DNA of 64,000 nucleotides. Source: Tyto alba. Taxonomy: Eukaryota; Chordata; Aves; Strigiformes; Tytonidae. The position numbers were made by a program, and so were the translations under genes. The notes under the pieces are model-generated. The model was not told the DNA's origin, made no database searches, and was given only the letters and a program-made list of their open reading frames with translations. Position 1 is the first letter of the stretch; every line of letters starts with the position of its first letter. The stretch lies in NCBI RefSeq assembly GCF_018691265.1, contig NW_024881303.1:13385777-13449776 (forward strand). Reading direction: 5' to 3'. Below are positions 24,091 to 37,521 of the stretch, piece after piece.

Positions 24091-27000
24091 TCTTGTAATG
24101 ATGCTTGATCATGATAATCAGCAGACAGCAGATAACCTTAGCTGATGTAAACTGTCACAGCTTTTGCTATCAAAATAGTGCTGGTAGTGTTTCCAGCTAA
24201 AGTTCTGCCAGAACGTCATCAGAAATATACCTTTAAAATGTGATACTGTAAACATCTTTTAAAAGAATTCAAAAGGCTTTGGTTAAAAATACGACCCTGC
24301 TTATGAAATAGCTACTCTTAGACCAAATGAGCACTAAGAGTGTATCATGATATTAAAGGTATTACAATATTAAAGGTTTAGATTTCCATTATTAGGAATA
24401 TTCCCCCTTGTTTAACTCTGCTGTAATTGTGTTTCCTATACACAGATAACCCCAGCTATTGTGAAAAATCATGCTTCTCTTTCACAAGTGAAATGCCAGA
24501 CAGATATTGCAACAAGCACTTGCTTCTTGGCATGACATCAGTCCATTTCAAACTGGCCTCGGAACTCGCCTTTAAAGCAGTTTTGTTCTATTGCCCAAGG
24601 AACTGGGCATTATGTTGCTATCTTCTCTATGCGACAAGGCCTATCTTGTTCCCATCCCCTCTCTCCAGCTTTATGGCTGTGAAGAAAACCGAAGAAATAT
24701 AAGCCAAATTCAATAGTGCATCTGAAGGCAGTCTAGGTAACAACTCCTAGAGATACAAACTGGGCCACATCTTGCATATGTTCAGTACTGGTGATTTAAG
24801 TGTTGACATTGTCATGGAGACAATTAAGAAGCAAGAAGGGGAGGATCCTAGATCTGTGCGGTTTAATGGGAATATTTTGGTGCTAATAGTCACCTCTTGT
24901 CAAGAAACATCCAAGCTTAGGCCTAGCAGGCTTCATGGGTATGACCCCATTTTAGGGGGGAACTACGCTGGAAGAGCATGTGTACTGAGAAAGCAGGAAC
25001 AGGTCCTGTATTGAGCAGTCGTATTTTTGGTGAGCAGTATCTCATCTGGGGAATTGGGACAGATATTGCGTAACTGCCAGCTGCCACCATCACTTTGGCC
25101 AGTTGGTCTTTGATAGGAGATGATCAAATCTGAGCACGTGGCAATAAGAAGCAGTGATGCAGCCACCAGCATTAAATGATTCACTTTTGAAGATGTTTGG
25201 AAATCTGTCTCATTTCTAAGATATAATCAGTCAGAGAAGGATTTTATAAAATATTTATCCTCCATTCTGTGCATAAAAATGATTTACTTTATTTGGTGTT
25301 TGATGCATTATTTTTTTCCATTAAGAAAGCAAGCCATAATCTGTTAAACACCTGCATGGAAGTATCCCAGAATGACCCGATATGATAAATACTGTAGATG
25401 AATAGGTGCTTCTTTTCCCAGCTCTGGGAACTGTAGAGAATGAATATATTCTTTCTGAAAAGTTCTAGAATCAATTTTTTCTCTTATAGAGAGCTTTCTA
25501 GTATAGAATTAAAGTTGCTTAAGTATTTTTCCTTGCAATGAACATTCTAAAAATAATAAGGGATGATAAATAAGGTGACATTCATAGTCAGTGCAGTGCT
25601 CATTGCCATCAAATTCCATAACCACAGCCCTCTTGAATAGACATGTAATTTAACAATACATCACCTTTGATTCACAGCTCTGAATAGCTGAAAATTCCTC
25701 TTGTAATACTTGCCCTTGGCCCCCAATAACTTGCCATTTGCTTGAATCCCATGCTATGAGTAAGCACTTGAAGCAGTGTACATCTTGAAGCAGTGTACAT
25801 CTGTACATGTCAGTAATGTTTGTCTAAGGTTTATTTTAGCACCATATATTATATTGCAGCCTTCACTTTCTGGTAAAGGTGATGTGAGGAAATTGTTTTG
25901 CTAAGTAAGGACTGCAAAATTCATTACTTACTGTATGTTATTTTGATATTCCATTTTTTAATTCTAGGTGGATTTTTGCCATTCGAGGGCCGAACAATGT
26001 AATGTTGGAGTTCAGCCTGGGCATTTGTGTCCTCAAGTACGTGTGGATGACAGTACTAAAGAGGTTACTAGCAGATTTCCGCCAGTTCACATATGTTGTG
26101 TGTTGGAGGTGAAGTCACTTCCATATAAGACAGAGAAGTTGTCTGAATGCAGCATTTCTTCCCCTGTGTGCCTTTGAAGTGTGGGGTGCAAATTTTTACT
26201 TCTTCTGCTTTAATTGAGCTGTGTAGAACTGCTCTAGAATTTGCCATATTTGTAACTGGATGGTGCTATAAATGTGTGTGCAGATGCCTAAAATGCAATT
26301 TTTTTCTTTAAAATATGTAGTTTTGTTTTTTTTTTTTTTTTGGGTTGGGGGTAGAAAATGAAGTGCATTCAATTTGTTCAGCTGGCCTATTTGATTTCAT
26401 ACAACCTGGTAGCATACATAACTTGAACATCAAAATGTCATGGGAAGCTGTGAGCAATCTGAGGCACTCAAGGTCTGACTAAGGCAAATTTTCAAGGCCG
26501 TACTGAGAGGTAACATACTTTTTAAAAGACTGTTGAAAGTCCTGGTCCAAGCTGGCATACTTTAATCATGGTGGTGTTATGAATGGTGCATCAGAAACTG
26601 CAGAAACTAATGTAAAGCATGTGCTTCTCTTTTAAATTGTGTTGCTGTGATTCATTAAAAGGTTACCAACATAATTTCTAACTTGAGCAGCATGTCAGTC
26701 TCCATCTTTGAGTCCTGCACTTCTTCCTGTTACACATTCTTCCCACGATTTAATATAATTTCTCCAAAGTGGCGTTCCTCCAAACTGTACCATAATAAGC
26801 ATGGGTAGATGTACATCTGCTCGTGGACCACTGGAGACCAGTCTTCACCCAAATGTAACTGCAGAACTACTTGAAGACAATTCCATTAATAGCCACAGAT
26901 CCATAGTTGCTGAGTGTCTTATGTGCTTGTCCAAAAGGAATTCACTGAGACTATCAATGGACTTCACTCAGTTACCACAAGTTCAGAACAAATTTTGACT

Positions 27001-29059
27001 ACTACTAATACAGTACAATACAAATGAATGTGTTAACAGTACAGTTGTTTAAAACCAGCAGTATTTCTTATGAGGGAACAGTTTCTATTTTCCTAGTAGA
27101 ATTTTCACACATTACTATTCATTTAAAGTGAAATAGAAACAAACCGCCACCCAGGCTTTGTAATCTGGATTTTTGATATGTCTGTTATACATCTATTTTT
27201 TAAAACTTCTTCACTGTGTGTGTTTTCTCCCTCACTCTGTCCCCATTAATATCCTTCAGAAATGATTTTTTTTTTTTTTTGAACTTCAAAAGAGAAATGA
27301 GATTTTCCCAGCATGCCAAAATCTTGGGTAGTATACAGTGTTGTCACTAGTCATTTAATTTAAAATTAATGTAATTGACAAATGCTGCTTTAAAGCTTCT
27401 ATTGAAAAATCATAATATGCAAGTACAGTAGGGCTTTTTTGTTGATCTGGATTTACATTTGTATAATGTACAGTTAATAGCCCGAGTGATCTTGTTACAG
27501 ATTGATTATTCTTCTTCAGTATGTCCCTTGTTTTGTATCCCATTATTCACTCAAAGGGCTTAATTAAATGAATCAGAATATAAGCACATATTTGCTGCAA
27601 CAATCGCAATTCCCCATAGATAATTTTCTTTGGCTTGTCTTGCTGGGATTTCCAGGAAAGTTCCCAGAAACTGTTTCACAGAATAGAGGGATTTCTCTTT
27701 TTAAAACCCTTTTTTGGTGTTACACAAATTTGAGCCCAGAAGAGTTTAATTTTTGAGAAATAGCCATAAATACTACATGCATGTGTGCCTTTATAATAAC
27801 AAAATCTTCAGAATAAATTGAGTTTAAGTTGAATCTTATTTGATTTCTGTGGTTGGCTTTGGAAACATTTGGTAGTTATTTTCCATTGAAATTCACACCC
27901 GCTTGGGGCAGCAATATGTTTAAGTGCTTCTCCTGTTATTTCTGCTCTGTAATCTTAATTTTAAAACTAGTTTTTCTTTTTTTTTTTTTTTTTTTATTTT
28001 TCCTATTTGCTCTGTTGTGTGTACTTGTCTTTCACATGGCAATAAATAATTCTGCACTGGCTATTGGTGGCCTTGGTCTTAGTGTGCATTTATGCGTGTT
28101 GAAGGGGTACAATATATAGCCCTGTGAAGAGCATTGTTCTTTGATTTTGAGAAGGAGAGAAGGAGGGGTTCTAGTTTTCATCTATATGACTGAAATAAAA
28201 ATGTGGCCATTCAATTCAAGAATGTGGCTGTGATTTTTCAAAATTACTTGTAAGGCTTAGATGACTCCATTAATGAGTAGCTAAACCGGGACATTTTTAA
28301 GAAAGAAGTTTTTAGAGAAGAAGGTTCAACATTACAGACATTTTAGTGGGCCAAGCTGGCCCCAAGAAGCAGTAAAACTCTCAGCTGCTGTCTGTGAGTG
28401 CAGTACAGTTCTCTTGGCCTCTGTTGCATTCATTGGGTCAAGGTGCTTGATTCTATATTAGATGTTAAATAAAGGTGATTCAGTGTACTGACAGTCTGAT
28501 GACAGGCATTAAAGAGATGAGGCACATGGAATGAGTCAAAAGGGAAAAGTTGTTATGCTATTTTGGGAATTTTTTTTGCTTATTAACATAGAGTTTAATT
28601 AAAGATATTTCAATGAGAGCAGGTGAAAACTTCTTCTGAGCACATAGCAGACTGACAAGGTACAAGTCAGCTTGAATCCAGAATGCTGCTATTTAGCAGG
28701 AAATATTAGCTCAGGCAAAGTAACCTGTTCGCAGTGCTGCACCATGGTTGTGCTAATGCTGGGTTGCTTCTTCTTGCCAACTTGGGTAGCTGAAAGGGAA
28801 GAGTGGCTTTGACTTCCCACACATTTGCAGACACGATGCATTTTCTGATTATCAAGAGCTTGTTCTGAGGGTTCTCAAATCAGCGGAGACACGCTGGTCA
28901 TCCCTGAGGAGGTTTGCATCAGACCCCGAGAGCTCTAACTGGTATTTGTTGTGGCTGTTATACCTGGGAGGTCCAGCTGATATATGGTTTCATATGGCAA
29001 ATACTAAGTAAGAAAAAGATCTGGCTTCCAAAACTTTAGCCTGAATTGAGAGGAAGCTT
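24091..29059. other. Intergenic DNA, no gene seen
   Basis: AT-rich DNA with T-runs at about 26325-26341, 27268-27280 and 27971-27995, and the 17-bp tandem duplication at 25.77 kb. No recognisable coding sequence on either strand. Confidence 0.65.
25767..25800 (+). repeat. Perfect 17-bp tandem duplication
   Basis: The unit CTTGAAGCAGTGTACAT occurs twice back to back with no mismatch, and a partial GTACAT copy follows. Identity of the two units suggests a recent local duplication. Confidence 0.9.
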
Positions 29060-29335
29060 AGATGGAATTCATCATCCAGCCCAATCCCTTGCCAAAGCAA
29101 GATTATATCCTGCAGTCTGTTTTCTAGCATTTGCCAATCTGGCTACAAAAGCACCAAGCAAATAGGATCCATTACTGGGAAGAGTCTGGGAGACTGTTCC
29201 ATTGTTTAAAAGACGTCATGCCAGTACATTGTCTTCTGAAATTAAGTATTTATTTTTTTTCTTATCTTAATTACATCTTATCCTTGGTTATGTTCTGAGA
29301 TACCAAATTAAAATCTGACATTCTTAATGGCTATA
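29060..29335 (-). mobile_element. Old CR1 LINE 3' fragment
   Basis: In reverse-complement orientation it shows CR1 landmarks in order. These are a CATCATCCAGCCCAATCCC segment, then CTTGCCAAAGCAAGATTA, then GAGACTGTTCCATTGTTTAA, and a degraded TTCTTATCTTAATTACATC segment. Divergence is high, so the insertion is old. A possible LTR-like segment directly follows it. Confidence 0.75.
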
Positions 29336-29339
29336 TAGT

Positions 29340-29575
29340 TGTTAGGCTGTGTAGGCTGCTACAATCCACCTTTGTGTCCTTGAGCTGACCGACCTGGGGC
29401 GTTGGTCACCCGCAGGGAAAGGGCTGCACAGCTGCATGACCATAATTGTTCTATGTCACAGGGAACAGGGCAAATGATGGCTATAAAACTCCATTTGCCT
29501 TCTTCATGTTTCTGGCCTGCTCTTTCCTAATAAATCAGTTCCTCCATCGCATCACAGCTTTTGCTGTTCTTCAAT
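29340..29575 (+). mobile_element. Possible solo LTR of an endogenous retrovirus
   Basis: Structure only: the segment starts TGTTAGGCTG, has a TATA-like CTATAAAA at 29481-29488, and an AATAAA at 29529-29534 about 47 nt later. This is a spacing typical of an LTR U3-R region. A TTCTTCA end is possible near 29573. No convincing target-site duplication was seen and no internal retroviral genes lie nearby. It may equally be unique sequence. Confidence 0.3.
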
Positions 29576-31964
29576 GAAAGTTTGCTAGCAGCTGTATCTA
29601 CTTCAGCAGGTAGTGTGGCCTAGTAAGAATGTGGGGTGAATGCAAAACAGGACCTGTAGAATAAAATGTGTGGTGCTGAGGGCTTAACATCCACAGTCAT
29701 GCATGCTTTACAGTTTTGGAATAGTTCTGGGCTGGTCCTTCAGTCTGAATGTATGTACTGGTTGGAAAACATGAGATGCTCTCCTGGAACACACTTTCTG
29801 ATTAAGTTTTTTCTGAAAGTCTGTGAGTCTGAGACTGCTTTGTTGAGTGAACCAGAGCATAATGTGTAGGAATGAACTAAAATGCTAATGCAGATACAAT
29901 CCAGATCTTTTGGGGAGTGTGTTGTCCAGAGCTGAATGCAATGTTATATAGCACCAAGAGAGATTTGAGTCAGACCTCAGGAAAATATAATGATAAGGGC
30001 AGCCAAGCACCGTGGAAGTTTAATAAAGTCCATGATGACAGGTTTTTAAGAAAAGGTTGAACAAAGCAGCATTCGGGAATAAGATAGATATAATTGTTCC
30101 TGCATAGAGAAACAGGAATGGATTTGATCAGTTTATGACACCCTTTCAGCCAAATTTCCCACATGGTTCCAAAGTGCACCACCATATCTGTTCTGGAGTA
30201 ACGGCCTCTGCATAGACAGCTCCAAAGGGCTTTGTTTTCTTGCTGCGTGACAGTGCAGTCCCTCATGCAATACTTGTGGTTTCGTTTAGTACTGCACCTC
30301 CTTGCATTTCTTCCACCTGATTAATGTGCGTTCCTTTTTCTTATGCATACCAGTTTCAATTTTTCCAGTTTTATTTTTCTGTCCTTCCTCCTGCTATTTG
30401 ATATATATTTTTTTTTCCTCTTCCTTGGCTGCTGTTTATAACTTCTAGTTTAGCTACATGTTGTTTCACTATGGCAATTTACTCTCCCAGATACTGAAAG
30501 TTTTCAATAAAATCGAATCAAAAATGGTTTCTACCAAGTAATCTACATTGCCAGCAATAATCTACTGTTAGCCAGATTTCAAAACAGATAACTGGTTTTC
30601 TTCAGATCAATTTAAATTCAGGTTCAGATGAGACATAACAGCAAATGCTCTACTAAACTGATGGCATATGATTGTTTCCTGCCGTTTATTTGTAATTTGG
30701 TAAAGCAGAAAGCTTCAAAATAGTTAAAAATGCAGCCATTCTCTTCCTCTGCGTTGTATGTTATTGTAAATTATTAAGTCTCTTGAAACAGAACTGCTCT
30801 CCACAAAATACATGTCAGAGCCAAAACCCAAACAAGTCCGATTTCTAAGCCTCAGATCATCCAACAAGAGCCTCAATAAATTTGGGCTTCTTTGCCACAA
30901 AATTTAAATGAGTGTTAAGACCCTAAGTTGCCAATGTTCCTCTTAAAACTTTTTCCTTTTGTTTAATAATTTGTTACTTTATGCATTTTCTGCTGTAGCT
31001 TATGAAAATCCCAGTGTCCCAAGAGGATTGACCTTTTCAGTGGATGGTACAGGTGTCCAGTTTCAACATAGAGGACCAGTCAGCCTTACCTCTTGTCTGC
31101 TGCTTAATGCAATCTCTGGGAAAAAAAAGAAATAGACTGAAACCTATTCTACTAAAGAGTTTTAAAATCCAGGTCACTCATTTCCCAATAATTTATCTTA
31201 ACATTGACTCCTGCTCTAAAGATAACAAAGATTTAGAGCTCCAAGGCCATTTCATGTGTGTGCTTTTGTGCTTTCTGATGACATTTTAATTAGAAAAACA
31301 TCTATTTTTCTCCCTCAGGTATTTATATTTTGCTAGGATAAATAGTATTCAGAAAGAATTTCTTGATGTCCAAAGTTATCTGTGTACCCCTATCCATTTC
31401 TGATACTGAATTTAGTAATGTTAAAAAAGAACAATAAAGGGGAAATGTTTTGGTACAAACATCAGTTTTGGAATGAAAACATTTTCAGCTATGAGGCTCC
31501 ATTAGTTCTGCTGTTAGCAAATACTTCAATTGACACTGTTGTCAAACCAAGGACATAAAACTGAGAGTGTGATATGTTATCTGCTGCCAATTACGTAAGT
31601 TCATGATGCATAAGTTATTGCAAAAAATAAGGTCATGACTCCTAAACCAACTCCTTTTGAAGTTGTAGTTCTTCATAAAACCTCCCGTATATTTGTATAT
31701 TTTAGTTGGTTAACTCTTAACTGAATTTATGCGAGTGCTTATGAAAATGAAGTATTACATGACATTAAAGAAAAAGCAGAACCTTGCATGGTCTACAAGA
31801 ACACTAACTTGTTGATATCAAATGTTTATAGAGAGGTGAAAGTGTCTAAAACATGGACTTTAGTTCTACTCAAAGAATTTAATGAAAGTTCCTTATCAAA
31901 GAGCTGTTTGAAAAGAAGTGGTTTTGACCACCAAATGTAAACATTAAAGTTATTATGGAACATT
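29576..31964. other. Intergenic DNA, no gene seen
   Basis: Short frames only, without recognisable domains, and no repeat that I can name. Confidence 0.6.
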
Positions 31965-32150
31965 ATCTAGTGGGTAGGCAAGAGGATTAGGACTCAACCT
32001 TTCCAGTCCTTGTCTTACCTTTCCTATGGTCTTTTATGGTAATCTTACACTACTTACTGAACTTTTCTAGTTACCTTCATTTATCTTTCTATATGACTAA
32101 ATGTCATATTGGTCATATGAAGATAGTATGTAAGTAATAGACTTAAGCCT
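31965..32150 (+). repeat. MIR/CORE-SINE-like ancient repeat
   Basis: The start resembles the tRNA-derived head of MIR-like SINEs: TAGTGGGTAGGC, then AGGATTAGGACTCAACC and TCCAGTCCTTGTCTTACC. The later segments (TCTAGTTACCTTCATTTATC) fall where the CTCAGTTTCCCCATCTG core would be. Divergence is very high, so both the boundaries and the family name are uncertain. Confidence 0.55.
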
Positions 32151-32649
32151 TCATTTGAAAAATGCCAGCAAAGCTGGGAAGAGTGTCAGAGGAGCAAATC
32201 ACTCGGAACTGGAACAGCGATGTCCTTCCTCATGTCTGGGGCAGAGGTTTCAGAAACTTTAAGAGTCAAGCTATCACGATGCTAAAGATACTTAACACCT
32301 TTATCCTAATGCAAAGGACTTGTTAAAGGATTGTGTAACTACAGGATTTTTTTCTTGTCACTTCAGAATAAAATGGTATGATTTTTAAATATTATCTCTT
32401 TTCAAAATTTGATTGAAGCATGACCTTTGGAGATGATTTGACAAAGCCTCGTCTAGAACAGCTAGTAGTCCTTGTTCTGCCTCATTCAGGTCAATGACTG
32501 AAAAACAGGTGTTTTGTAGTCTACTAAATGACTTTACTACAAGTATTTTTTTGTTTAGTTTTGTTTTTGGTTTTTTTTCTTGAGTTTTTGGGACACCCTC
32601 AGCTACCTATGTTGCTCTGCAACTTACCAAGTTTGTACAAATAGTTACC

Positions 32650-32960
32650 TATTCACCGGCCTGGAGAAAGACCAATGCAATAGTCCAATGGGCAGTCTAA
32701 GTTCAAGTCCTTGTTCCAATTAATGTTTAATTATTTATACAAAGTGAAACAGGTCCAACAGGAGAGACAGAGGAAGCTGTTCTTCGGAATAACTGATAGT
32801 TTGGTGGCCATAAAACTTGCCTGGGATGCAGGATTCTGACATTCAGACATCTTGCAGAACAGAAACTTGAAATCTGGACTCCTGTGCCACCAGTCAGTGC
32901 CTTGGTCATAGGATGAGTGTCTGGGAGGGATGACAGTTTTCTTGCTCTTTGATGCATTTC
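32650..32960 (+). repeat. Ancient tRNA-derived SINE, possibly two units
   Basis: TTCAAGTCCTTGTTCC is followed by AATTAATGTTTAATTATTTA, then TACAAAGTGAAACAGG and CCAACAGGAGAGAC. This is the body of a SINE family common in turtles and birds. A second tRNA-like head, GGTGGCCATAAAACTTGCCT followed by GGGATGCAGG, comes after it near 32.8 kb. I recognise the consensus but cannot name the family with certainty. Confidence 0.6.
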
Positions 32961-35900
32961 AAGTCTCATCCTAGGCATGAGAACCTTTCCCAGGTAAGAG
33001 CTTCATAAGAACTGGTAAGTACTTGCAAAAAGTTCTGGTCTCAACAGAATATAATTTGTCCATGAAAAAATGCATCACTGTAAACTCTGATGGGGGCATG
33101 ACTAGAGTTTTCACAACCATGTAGGTTCAGAGTGGTTTGGCCATTGTGATGATCCCTCAAAGTCCCGTGTTTGAAGGAGAGGTCAACAAGCAGTGCCGGA
33201 GGGCATGAGTCTCGGGAAGCCTGTAGAATGCCAAAGCATATGTCTGCGTAAGTGTCAGACTTGTAAATCAGCTGTTATTACAAAAGCTTAACAATGGGGA
33301 AATGGTCACATACAAACACTGGTGTGGGCATTTGTCTTATGAGTCTTGCTGTTTTTATACACTTCAGCTGACACTGATATGAAACCAGGGCATAAAACCA
33401 GGAGCCTGACATAAGATCTGTTGCCAGTAGTCTTCAAACTACCATGTCTGGTGAGGAAAAAAGAGAGAGGAAGTGGATAGAGAAATGGGACAGGTCATCT
33501 GGATGCTGATAAATAATGTTCTTTAGAAAATAAAAGTTTTGAAACTTTCCTGGAAATGAGGTTTTATGATCTGCTACAATGGCCCACAGGGGGGATGCTG
33601 CAACTTACACATATTGACAATTGTGGTATTACTAGGCAATTCATTTTTATGAGTAATTTCCAGAGCAAACCCTCAACCATGCAGTCACGCATATAGTGGA
33701 ACAGTGTGCCATAGAAGAAAGACTCAGCTAGAGGCCAAAGATCATACAGATTTATTAATATTTGGGAAAAAGATCCTAACAGCAAAAAGCAAATTGAGCA
33801 ATCGAAGGGGAAAGAAGGAATGGACTTGACAACAAAACAACCTCTCTAAGGATGTGATCCAGAGCACAGTGAACTCAATGGAAAGATTTGCATTGATTTC
33901 TTGAGAGCTTGGGTCGATCTCAAGGGAATAGAGACACTCAATTTTATACCTTTCCACCTCCTTTCTCCATCTGAATGGAAAAATAACATCTTTCTTGTTC
34001 ACAACTAGCATAATTTAGTGACCAAGCATCACAGTCAAAACGTTGATCATAACTGGGATGTTAGAGCCAAGAATCCCTACCTAAGCAGCTCCAGAAATGG
34101 CTTGACTTTTCCAAGGGCTGAGCAACTTGCAAATTCTCTCGAACAGTGCCTTCATCTTTTTTTTAGACTCAGAATAGTCTTATCCTGTACTTAACTTTGC
34201 AAACCCACTCTGCTTTCTCCTTTAAAACACAGAGAATAGTGGAGCAGTTGGATCTATAATCTTGTTTCTCTTAAATCTTTCTCCATAAACACTTTTTTTG
34301 TAAAGGTAATGACCCGTTTAGTCATCTTCTATTTATGTCTAGTCTAAGTAGTTATAGCTGCTACTTTTAAACAGCTATTAAATACTTCAGTAGTTCTTAA
34401 ACCATGCCAAGGAATACTTGGAATAAAAGAACAATGAACAGAGATGTCTGAAAATGAAGTTGTAGATCTGAATTTGATAATATATCATTCAGAAGAAAAA
34501 AATAGTTCTGTCATAGTCCCTGCTAAGGGCTGTTAGAGAAAGCGATATACTTTGCACTAAGTGAGGCTACATAGATCATGAATCATGGCCCCAAGATCAG
34601 CTTGGTTATCTACTTTCAAAATCCTTCCTTCTATGGGAACAGAAGTTTGCTGCCTAATGTAAGCAGTGTTTGACAAACTCATCCTGCTATGATAGCAGCT
34701 CTTATTTCATCCTACATGCTGAAGAACCTAATTTATCTTAACACTAGGCATTGAGCAATGCTAACTGGAGGGATGTAAAACTACTAGTGTTTCCTTTTGA
34801 CTACGGAATTCAGTTGGTATCTGCAGTCAAGCCAAGCCTGGTTTAAGTAGTCTGTTGATTATTATCTTTAACATGGTGTGAAAGACCAAGGCTACTTTAT
34901 TGCAATGAGTGGGTAAGTTACCAGCAAGACATGCTGAGCTGATGACAACACACAGAAAGAGAATCTGCATTACTCCCCGTCACTTTGGAGATAAAATAAT
35001 GAACTTCCTTATAGACAAAACCAGAACATTTTCAGTGGGGAACATGCAACAGAGAGTCCTACTGTTTGGTGGATCACAGCCTTCTCAGTGACTCAGGAGG
35101 GAACACTTTCAGGTCCCTAAGCACAAGTCTCTCACCTTGCCCAGGCTGTACATGATTGGAGTGCTTGCTCCTCATCTTCCTCTCCACCAGGATGCCAGTT
35201 GTGTCCAAAAGTGCAAAATTCCATGGTCTGAGGATTTACCCATTCCCTTCACTAGCACTGAAGGGGCTGGCTTTTGCCGTTCACTCTGTGTTGCTTCCAG
35301 TGGTTAGCAACAGTGGTTAGTGGTTCCAGGTAGCACCAGTGGACACAATTGTCCTTCACCTGTCCAAAGCATGTACACACACACAACGGGCATTGGCATG
35401 TCCTTCTGCGAGGTGATTCTGACCTAAGGGACACAGCACCAGCCCTGTCTCAAGCTTTGCAACAGAGCAGAAAAAAATGTAGTAGAATTGGTTTAAAAGG
35501 ACAGAAATTAATAAAAAAGGCAGTTGGCTGCTATTACAGCACTGGACACTGAACATCAATTCCAGTCTAAAGTCTGTCAAATGATGAAGCACAGATAATG
35601 CATTTGGAGTTTTCAGTTTAACTTCTGACCCAGACCTTCCTCAGGACAGTGGAATCCCTCTGGGTCTGATAAGCCATGGTAGAGGCTCTTTCCTCAAGGA
35701 CAGGTAAACACATAGTCATTAACAGGTTGTAAAGGAGAACTGAGCTTACTCAAGGACTTGTCTCAGATTCATCCTGCACTATCAGTTTGAATACATCTGT
35801 GAATATCCCCTGGGGGGGTCATCTAGTTTTCCCTCTTTGACTTGCTCTCAGGATTTGTTTTAGTGAGTTCCCTGTTGGAAGGTAGTTGTGACAGAGTGAT

Positions 35901-36302
35901 TATTGAAAACCTGGTTCTGTTCGCTCTGTCTGTGTCACAGTAAATCTAGTTTGTTTACCACGAATCCCCAGTGCTGTGACCTGAGGAATGAAGGGGACAC
36001 AGACTTTATTTGTAAAAGGTATTTTAAAAACTTGGTATTTAAAAAGGTATTTTAAAAATTTGTTGCCACAAATAGTGTCAGGTTGGAAAATCTCGATTCA
36101 CAAATTGGGATACAAAGGCAAGTATGAGTTTGTTGGGTAGAGACAATTACTTAATCTGTGCTGTGGAATAACAAACCCACTAGCGTCCTGAGCTTGGTTA
36201 TATGCAGAAGTGATGATAGTAAAGATGATATAATTCTATATCTATGACAAAAATAATGGATTTTGCGATGGACCCAGTGCAGATGCTATTGGAGTACCCA
36301 GG

Positions 36303-36366
36303 GAAAAAAAAAAAAAAAACAACAATGCAAACAAACCAAAAAACAAACTAACCAAACAAACCAAAA
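36303..36366 (+). repeat. A-run followed by AAAC/AACC simple repeat
   Basis: About 16 A residues are followed by CAAACAAACC-type units. It is a low-complexity tract, similar in design to the one at 9.5 kb. Confidence 0.85.
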
Positions 36367-37493
36367 GGTGCTTTTCTGTGTTTGCATTCTGAAGGTGATG
36401 AATATTGGTTTTGGTTTCAAACATGAGTAGCAGGATGTATCCAGACATATCCAGCACATGACTACACACCTGATGTGTACATTTCTCCTTTTCCCACTCT
36501 CACCAAAAGGTTCATCAAAGCTGTGGAGATGTTTGGTATTCCTGGTGAGACGAGGTCAGTGCTCCTCTCTTGGAGCTGAATCATGTCAAGTGGAAGCTGA
36601 AAGGGGACAGAGGGCATGGGAGCGAATAGGTACTATTTTTAGCACAGGGACATTCTTCGGGAGCCCTGGCAGCACTGAAAATCTGCAAGGAGAGGTCTCT
36701 GTCGGGGACACGATTCATGAAATAATATACAGAAGAGATGTGGAGACCTGCAAATAGCAGGCTCCCCTACAGTCATGTCATTGACATCTGTTTGCATTTG
36801 GATTTTATCCGACTTGTGTTCTAATATTTCAGACATTATTTTTTCCCTTGGTCTTTTAGGGGCTAGCACAGATGGTGTCTTCTCTTGTGTGATTTGCCCT
36901 TTACACTTGTTTCTAGTGAGCATCTGACTGCTTTCATTGTGATTCTGTTCTTTTCAGAGCGCTATTGATTATATACTGCACTTCATGGCAATCAGGCATA
37001 AAGGGACAGCTTTATAAGCCATCATGGGCTCCAGGTATCTATTTTTATCAACCTGAGCAATTGTTGCTTAGAAAAAGAGACCCCTGCTTCCTGGGCTGTG
37101 TGTGGCTGACCTCCGTTAGTCCGAACTCCTTTGACCTCAGCTCAGCTTAAGCGATGTGACAGCCGAGTCAGCCCCTTTAATTCCAGTCTTTGTGAGGCTC
37201 ATGTGATAATCATGCACTTGCTCTGTCAGAGAAGCCGGCAAAGAGCGATTCTGTCTGTACTTGCTCCCTGCAGCAGACTTCTTTCTTGCCTTCTCTCTTC
37301 TACCAGATTCCTTTCATTTCGTTGGTTCTATTCAGGAACAAAGAGGACTTTGTTGAATTACTTTTGTGGTTTATTTTCCCGAGCCTTGGAAGATAGCAGA
37401 CTTTTGCTACTGTTTTATCCAACCCTTTATCACACGCACAATACCTTGAATGCTTGACAGAGGCTAGTGTGTTTAAGCCTAACTCTCTGCTTC

Positions 37494-37521
37494 TTTTTTT
37501 TTTTTTTTTTTTTTTTTTTTT
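37494..37521 (+). repeat. Poly(T) tract of about 28 bases ending in CAG
   Basis: A T-run is immediately followed by CAGGTTGG. As a pyrimidine tract plus CAG it also resembles a 3' splice site on the plus strand. Taken alone it is simple sequence. Confidence 0.85.
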
